DNA of 64,000 nt from Pseudohongiella spirulinae (lineage in GTDB: Bacteria; Pseudomonadota; Gammaproteobacteria; Pseudomonadales; Pseudohongiellaceae), in contig NZ_CP013189.1 of assembly GCF_001444425.1 (NCBI RefSeq), positions 1-64,000 of the forward strand. Direction: 5' to 3'. Shown piece by piece: positions 60,123 through 64,000 of this stretch. Under the pieces are notes generated by a model. That model was given only the letters and a program-made list of their open reading frames with translations. It made no database searches and was not told where the DNA came from. A program made the translations under genes and the position numbers. Position 1 is the first letter of the stretch; every line of letters begins with the position of its first letter.

Positions 60123-60821
60123 ATGATAAATAAAATGAGCCAGCTGATTGTTGCCACCCTGATTTCGGGAGTAACGTTGGCGCAGGATCAAGGCGTCAGT
60201 TTGCAATTATTTGAGCCGCTGGATCAGCCGTCAGGAGCTCAGGAGACCATTTCCCGGCCGACGACAGTTGCAACGGCAGGTGGTGCCCCCAGGTTCACGT
60301 TGATTGGAACCAGCCGGATTGCCGGGCAGCAGAAGGTCTGGTTGAGATCGCAGAACGGCGAATCAGTGGTGATAGCCCTGCAGGGGGACGGCCGCTCACA
60401 GATTCCGGGTCATTCCGGCTTTTTTGTCGAGGAGGTTTCTGGCAGGCAGGTAGTCATCAAACATCCAGTCGACAACCTCTGCTCCGAATCCGTAGAGCTT
60501 GGTGTCACTTGCCCTGCCAGCGACGTTTCCCGGCTGCGGCTGACAACTGCGGCACCCACGCAACGCCAGACTCCATCAACAAGCTCGGGGGCTGCGGTTC
60601 AGGGTCAGGATGAGCAGGCAGGCTCCAGTGAAGAGCGGTTGCCAGATAACCCGTTTGCGGCAGCCCTCCGCGCAGCGCGCGAACGTGGCGAGCAGGATGA
60701 TGCTGCAGCTCGCGCTGAGGCCCAGCGTTTCCGGCCACGACGGATAGACCCGGCTGATGTGCCACCGGGCGCCCGCCTTGTTCGCACGCCCTTTGGTGAT
60801 CGAATCGTTCGTGATCAATAA
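60123..60821 (+). CDS. Exported protein with a possible GspC/PilP-like segment
   Basis: I do not recognise this 232-aa protein with confidence. AGGAG lies eight bases before the ATG. The N-terminus (SQLIVATLISGVTLAQ) is a signal peptide or anchor. Residues 55-115 (APRFTLIGTSRIAGQQKVWL to VVIKHP) follow the beta-strand pattern of the homology region of GspC and PilP: LxGT, a strand, then GFFVEEV and VVIK. Two cysteines (CSESVELGVTC) could form a disulfide. A disordered Gln/Ser/Ala/Arg-rich tail ends in FGDRIVRDQ. A missing GspC-type connector is one reading; a cell-envelope protein of the sugar locus is another. Confidence 0.7.
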   Translation: MINKMSQLIVATLISGVTLAQDQGVSLQLFEPLDQPSGAQETISRPTTVATAGGAPRFTLIGTSRIAGQQKVWLRSQNGESVVIALQGDGRSQIPGHSGFFVEEVSGRQVVIKHPVDNLCSESVELGVTCPASDVSRLRLTTAAPTQRQTPSTSSGAAVQGQDEQAGSSEERLPDNPFAAALRAARERGEQDDAAARAEAQRFRPRRIDPADVPPGARLVRTPFGDRIVRDQ

Positions 60822-61665
60822 GTTAGCACCTCCCCTTACGGTATCCATTGTTGTGTATCACCTGGATCAACCGGTTCTGCAGCAGGCTTTAGCATCCCTG
60901 GCGGCGACGGCTGATCATGCAGCAAATCAGGGCCTGTTGAGCACATTGAATTTATATCTGATCGACAATTCTGAGGAGGCCGCAAACCGGAGCGCCCTGA
61001 AAAGTCTGGGGGATTGCTTCCAATCCGATCGCACGACTCTCCAGATAATAAGCGGTCACGGAAATGTTGGTTATGGCCGGGGGCATAATCTGGCCATTGG
61101 ACGGGCAGAAAGTGAGCATGGCGTGCAGGGCTGTTACCTGATCCTGAATCCTGACGTCATCATGGCACCGGATGCCTTGACATCGGGCTTGCAGTGGTTG
61201 GCATCACAACAACGCACAGTCGCAGTTGCACCGGCCATAACTGACGGCAGCGGTAACAGGGCGTCTTCCTGTAAACGCTATCCGAGCGTGCTGGATTTTC
61301 TGTTGCGAGGTTTTGCTCCGGGCTTCGTAAAAAAACTGTTCGCCCGGCGGCTGGCGCACTACGACATGAACGATCTGCCCGCAGATCGTCCCAGTGATGA
61401 TATTCCGGTCATCAGCGGCTGCTTCATGCTGTTCAGGTTCTCCGCACTGCGCGACTTGCGGGGCTTTGATCCGAACTATTTTCTGTACTTTGAAGATTTT
61501 GATTTGTCTCTTCGCGCACATCGGCTTGGTAGCCTGACCTATCTGCCGATGATGAGGATAACTCACCTGGGAGGCCATAGTGCTAAAAAGGGTTTGCGTC
61601 ATATAACCATGTTCAGCCGCTCGGCGCTGAGATTCTTCAATACCCATGGGTGGCGATGGCTATGA
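60811..61665 (+). CDS. Glycosyltransferase family 2, rhamnosyltransferase-like
   Basis: This is an inverting GT-A enzyme of 284 aa from GTG 60811. It starts LTVSIVVYHLD and has LIDNSEE, SGHGNVGYGRGHNLAI, ILNPDVIM (the DxD-like site) and VISGCFMLFR with GFDPNYFLYFEDFDLSLR. The last two are typical of WbbL-like rhamnosyltransferases. With rmlA and rmlC downstream, dTDP-rhamnose is a plausible donor (inference). The start is uncertain: GTG 60796 and ATG 60757 are also in frame but lie deeper inside the previous gene. Confidence 0.88.
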   Translation: MINKLAPPLTVSIVVYHLDQPVLQQALASLAATADHAANQGLLSTLNLYLIDNSEEAANRSALKSLGDCFQSDRTTLQIISGHGNVGYGRGHNLAIGRAESEHGVQGCYLILNPDVIMAPDALTSGLQWLASQQRTVAVAPAITDGSGNRASSCKRYPSVLDFLLRGFAPGFVKKLFARRLAHYDMNDLPADRPSDDIPVISGCFMLFRFSALRDLRGFDPNYFLYFEDFDLSLRAHRLGSLTYLPMMRITHLGGHSAKKGLRHITMFSRSALRFFNTHGWRWL

Positions 61666-62585
61666 TGGATGCAAGCTACGAGCGAGCCCTGATTACCGGC
61701 GGTAGCGGGTTTGTCGGTGCAGAACTGGTGCGGCAGCTTCAAGACTGTGGTGTTGCCATCCGCGCACCGGCTCGTCCGGCTTTCGATCTGCTTAAGCCGG
61801 AATCCCTGCAAGAGGCCTGTCGTGATATTGATGTTATTTATCACCTCGCTGCCTATGCCCATGTCAATCAGGCAGACCGTCGTTGTTTGCAGGCTGTGAA
61901 TGTCACTGGCACCTGTAATCTGCTAGACGCTGCCGTTGCAGCAGGGGTGAAGCGGCTGGTCTATGTCAGTAGTATTCTGGCCGACCCGGATTATGACAAG
62001 CCGCGCACGGCTTACGGCGCATCCAAGTTTCAGGCAGAACAGGTATTGAAAAAGGCGCACGGACAAGGCCAGATTGCAGTGACCATTGTCCGCCCGTGCA
62101 GCGTTTACGGTGTCGGCATGAGAGGCAATCTGGCCACCTTGCTGCGCCTTATAGCCAGGGGCTTTATGCCGCCACTACCCGATTTCAATCAGTCGTTCTC
62201 CCTGATCAGTGTTCAGGACCTGTGTGCGTGTCTGCGAATTGCCAACCAAAAACTGCAGTTATCAGAGGCTGCCTCGCCACACGTACTTGCGCTCAGTGAT
62301 GGTGAGCAGTACAGCCTCAAGGCTATTGAGTCGGCTACCCGCATTGCAGCTGGAAAAGCACCCTATCGCATGGCGCTGCCTCGAGCCTGCTTTTACTCGG
62401 GAGCACTACTGATGGAACTGGCCGGCAAACTGATGCGTTTGAATAATGCTCCCGGTCTTCGAACCTATCGGGCGCTGGCGCGGCCGTACTGCGTGGATGA
62501 CACAGAAAGTCAGCGTCAACTGGGATATAATCCCCGAATTACTCTTTATCAGGTCTTGCCTGAATTGATCACTGGACAATCCTGA
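61662..62585 (+). CDS. NAD-dependent sugar epimerase/dehydratase (extended SDR)
   Basis: It is 307 aa from ATG 61662, which overlaps the glycosyltransferase stop as ATGA. The NAD-binding motif is [12 protein letters not shown], the core YHLAAYAHV, the catalytic serines VSSI and the YxxxK motif AYGASK. The C-terminal sugar-binding region is typical of UDP-sugar 4-epimerases such as WbpV/GalE relatives. The exact sugar (UDP-GlcNAc, UDP-Glc or other) cannot be told. It lies upstream of rmlA in the O-antigen gene set. Confidence 0.88.
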   Translation: MMDASYERALITGGSGFVGAELVRQLQDCGVAIRAPARPAFDLLKPESLQEACRDIDVIYHLAAYAHVNQADRRCLQAVNVTGTCNLLDAAVAAGVKRLVYVSSILADPDYDKPRTAYGASKFQAEQVLKKAHGQGQIAVTIVRPCSVYGVGMRGNLATLLRLIARGFMPPLPDFNQSFSLISVQDLCACLRIANQKLQLSEAASPHVLALSDGEQYSLKAIESATRIAAGKAPYRMALPRACFYSGALLMELAGKLMRLNNAPGLRTYRALARPYCVDDTESQRQLGYNPRITLYQVLPELITGQS

Positions 62586-62605
62586 CCATAGAAAGGACTG
62601 ACGAT

Positions 62606-63505
62606 ATGACACAGCCTGCCAAGGATGCTCTGCATACGACCAAAGGGATTATTCTGGCCGGTGGCACCGGCACTCGCCTGCATCCCATGACGATCTCTGT
62701 CAGTAAGCAGCTGATGCCAGTGTATGACAAACCCATGATTTACTATCCGCTCTGTACCTTGATGCAGGCGGGGATTAGCGACATATTGATTATCACCACC
62801 CCCGCCGATCTGCACCTGTATCAACACCTGCTGGGCGATGGCAGCCGCTGGGGTATTAATCTGCAGTATGCCGAACAGCCCAGCCCGGATGGTCTGGCAC
62901 AGGCTTTTCTGATTGGTGAGCAATTTATTGGCGATGACAGTGTCTGTCTGATTCTGGGCGACAATATTTTTTATGGCAATTCACTGGAAGAAAAACTGCA
63001 GCGCGCTGTGCAGCAGAAAACCGGCGCCACCGTGTTTGCCTATTATGTGCAGGACCCGGAACGTTACGGTGTCGTAGCGCTTGATGACAACAACACGGCG
63101 ATTGATCTTGAGGAGAAGCCGGCCAAACCCAAGTCTAATTATGCAGTCACCGGTCTGTACCTGTATGACAATGATGTGGTGAATATCGCCAAAACCATCA
63201 AGCCTTCTGCGCGAGGCGAGCTGGAAATTACCGACGTCAACAAAACCTATCTGCAGCGTGGACAGTTGCAGGTGGAGCTATTCAATCGCGGTACTGCCTG
63301 GTTGGATACCGGCACAGTGCAGTCCCTGCTGGATGCGGCCAATTTTATCCGGGTGCTGGAAGAGCGGCAGGGCTTGAAAATTGCCTGCCCGGAAGAGATT
63401 GCCTACAGCAATGGCTACATCAGCGCTGATCAATTGCGCGCGCTTGCGGCACCGCTTGAGAAAAGTGGTTATGGACAATATCTGTTAAACCTTATTCGTG
63501 ACTGA
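62606..63505 (+). CDS. rmlA: Glucose-1-phosphate thymidylyltransferase RmlA
   Basis: RmlA makes dTDP-glucose, the first step to dTDP-L-rhamnose. It is 299 aa. The nucleotide-binding signature is [16 protein letters not shown], then [27 protein letters not shown] with the metal aspartate, and [15 protein letters not shown] precedes ATG 62606. rmlC follows after nine bases. rmlB and rmlD are not seen and are probably beyond the window end or elsewhere. Confidence 0.97.
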   Translation: MTQPAKDALHTTKGIILAGGTGTRLHPMTISVSKQLMPVYDKPMIYYPLCTLMQAGISDILIITTPADLHLYQHLLGDGSRWGINLQYAEQPSPDGLAQAFLIGEQFIGDDSVCLILGDNIFYGNSLEEKLQRAVQQKTGATVFAYYVQDPERYGVVALDDNNTAIDLEEKPAKPKSNYAVTGLYLYDNDVVNIAKTIKPSARGELEITDVNKTYLQRGQLQVELFNRGTAWLDTGTVQSLLDAANFIRVLEERQGLKIACPEEIAYSNGYISADQLRALAAPLEKSGYGQYLLNLIRD

Positions 63506-63514
63506 GCGTTAAAA

Positions 63515-64000
63515 ATGAAAGTAACTCCCACAGCAATTCCTGACGTTTTATTGTTGGAACCAGAGGTGCATGGCGACCATCGCGGTTTTTTTATGGAGAC
63601 ATTTCGCCAGTCATTTTTTGATGAATTACTGCCGGGTGTAAAGTTTGTGCAAGACAATCACAGTAAGTCAGGACAGGGTATATTGCGCGGACTGCATTAT
63701 CAGTTGAATCAGCCACAGGGCAAACTGGTGCGGGTGACAACCGGTGAGATTTATGATGTTGCAGTGGATATGCGAGAGAACTCGCCGACTTTCGGACACG
63801 CTGTTGGTGCCCTGCTTTCAGCAGAGAACAAACATCAGTTATGGGTGCCCCCGGGATTTGCACATGGCTTTTACGTGACCAGCGAGAACGCGGAAATGGT
63901 TTATAAGTGTTCCGACTATTATGCGCCTGACGATGAGCACAGTCTGTTGTGGAACGACCCTGTGCTGCGTATTGACTGGCCTCTGGTAAAAGGTGCAAGC
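63515..64000 (+). CDS. rmlC: dTDP-4-dehydrorhamnose 3,5-epimerase RmlC (cut by window end)
   Basis: RmlC epimerises dTDP-4-keto-6-deoxyglucose at C3 and C5. The first 162 codons are in the window with no stop; the family is about 180 aa. The start MKVTPTAIPDVLLLEPEVHGDHRGFF is typical, with QDNHSKSGQGILRGLHYQ carrying the catalytic histidine and WVPPGFAHGF the cupin core. It follows rmlA directly. The ribosome site is poor, so it may be translated by coupling. Confidence 0.96.
   Translation, partial: MKVTPTAIPDVLLLEPEVHGDHRGFFMETFRQSFFDELLPGVKFVQDNHSKSGQGILRGLHYQLNQPQGKLVRVTTGEIYDVAVDMRENSPTFGHAVGALLSAENKHQLWVPPGFAHGFYVTSENAEMVYKCSDYYAPDDEHSLLWNDPVLRIDWPLVKGAS

Overview
The window is core chromosome of a gammaproteobacterium and starts just upstream of dnaA, so base 1 is probably the usual linearisation point at the replication origin. 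Gene content and order follow the origin region of Pseudomonas closely: dnaA-dnaN-recF-gyrB, plsC-gmhB-glyS-glyQ, an LpxL-type acyltransferase, trkH/trkA-rsmB-fmt-def, dprA-tsaC-hemF-aroE, a gamma carbonic anhydrase, prlC, the aa3 cox operon, znu, polA-engB-cytochrome c4-dsbA-diguanylate cyclase. Moderate GC, very short gaps and several gene ends that overlap suggest a compact, probably free-living marine or aquatic relative of the Pseudomonas/Cellvibrio/Pseudohongiella kind; the genus cannot be fixed from the sequence alone.

Region 1 (1-6.4 kb) is the replication block. It has one perfect DnaA box before dnaA and two parS-like ParB sites inside recF. Region 2 (6.4-24 kb) is housekeeping: phospholipid and LPS-core/lipid A enzymes, glycyl-tRNA synthetase, K+ uptake, formyl-methionine handling, DNA processing, threonylcarbamoyl-tRNA synthesis, coproporphyrinogen oxidase, shikimate dehydrogenase and oligopeptidase A.

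Region 3 (24-38 kb) is respiratory. A forward aa3 operon (coxB-coxA-cox11-coxC, then SURF1 and a SCO-like protein) is followed, across a symmetrical bidirectional terminator, by a second, reversed oxidase operon. In transcription order that operon encodes subunit II with two haem c domains, subunit I, two subunit III-type proteins and subunit IV. Haem O synthase (ctaB) and SCO follow, but the haem A synthase gene that Pseudomonas has at this position is absent.

Region 4 (38-47.5 kb) holds a zinc importer, znuA diverging from znuCB around a clear Zur-type operator, then polA, engB, cytochrome c4, dsbA and a soluble diguanylate cyclase. PolA keeps its polymerase and 5' nuclease signatures but has lost nearly all catalytic residues of the 3'-5' proofreading site.

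Region 5 (47.6-57.2 kb) is a tightly overlapping type II secretion operon in the unusual order gspL-M-E-F-D-G-H-I-J-K. The secretin carries a lipobox and no gspC or gspN is present; a periplasmic protein at 60.1 kb has a segment that could be a GspC/PilP-like homology region. Region 6 (57.2-64 kb) is the start of an O-antigen/surface polysaccharide locus: Wzm/Wzt ABC exporter, PIG-L deacetylase, GT2 glycosyltransferase, NAD-dependent epimerase, rmlA and a truncated rmlC.

I found no tRNA, rRNA, CRISPR array, insertion sequence, prophage or recognisable defence system. The most notable points are the PolA active site, the oxidase-operon replacement at the haem A synthase position, and the reduced type II system with a lipoprotein-type secretin.
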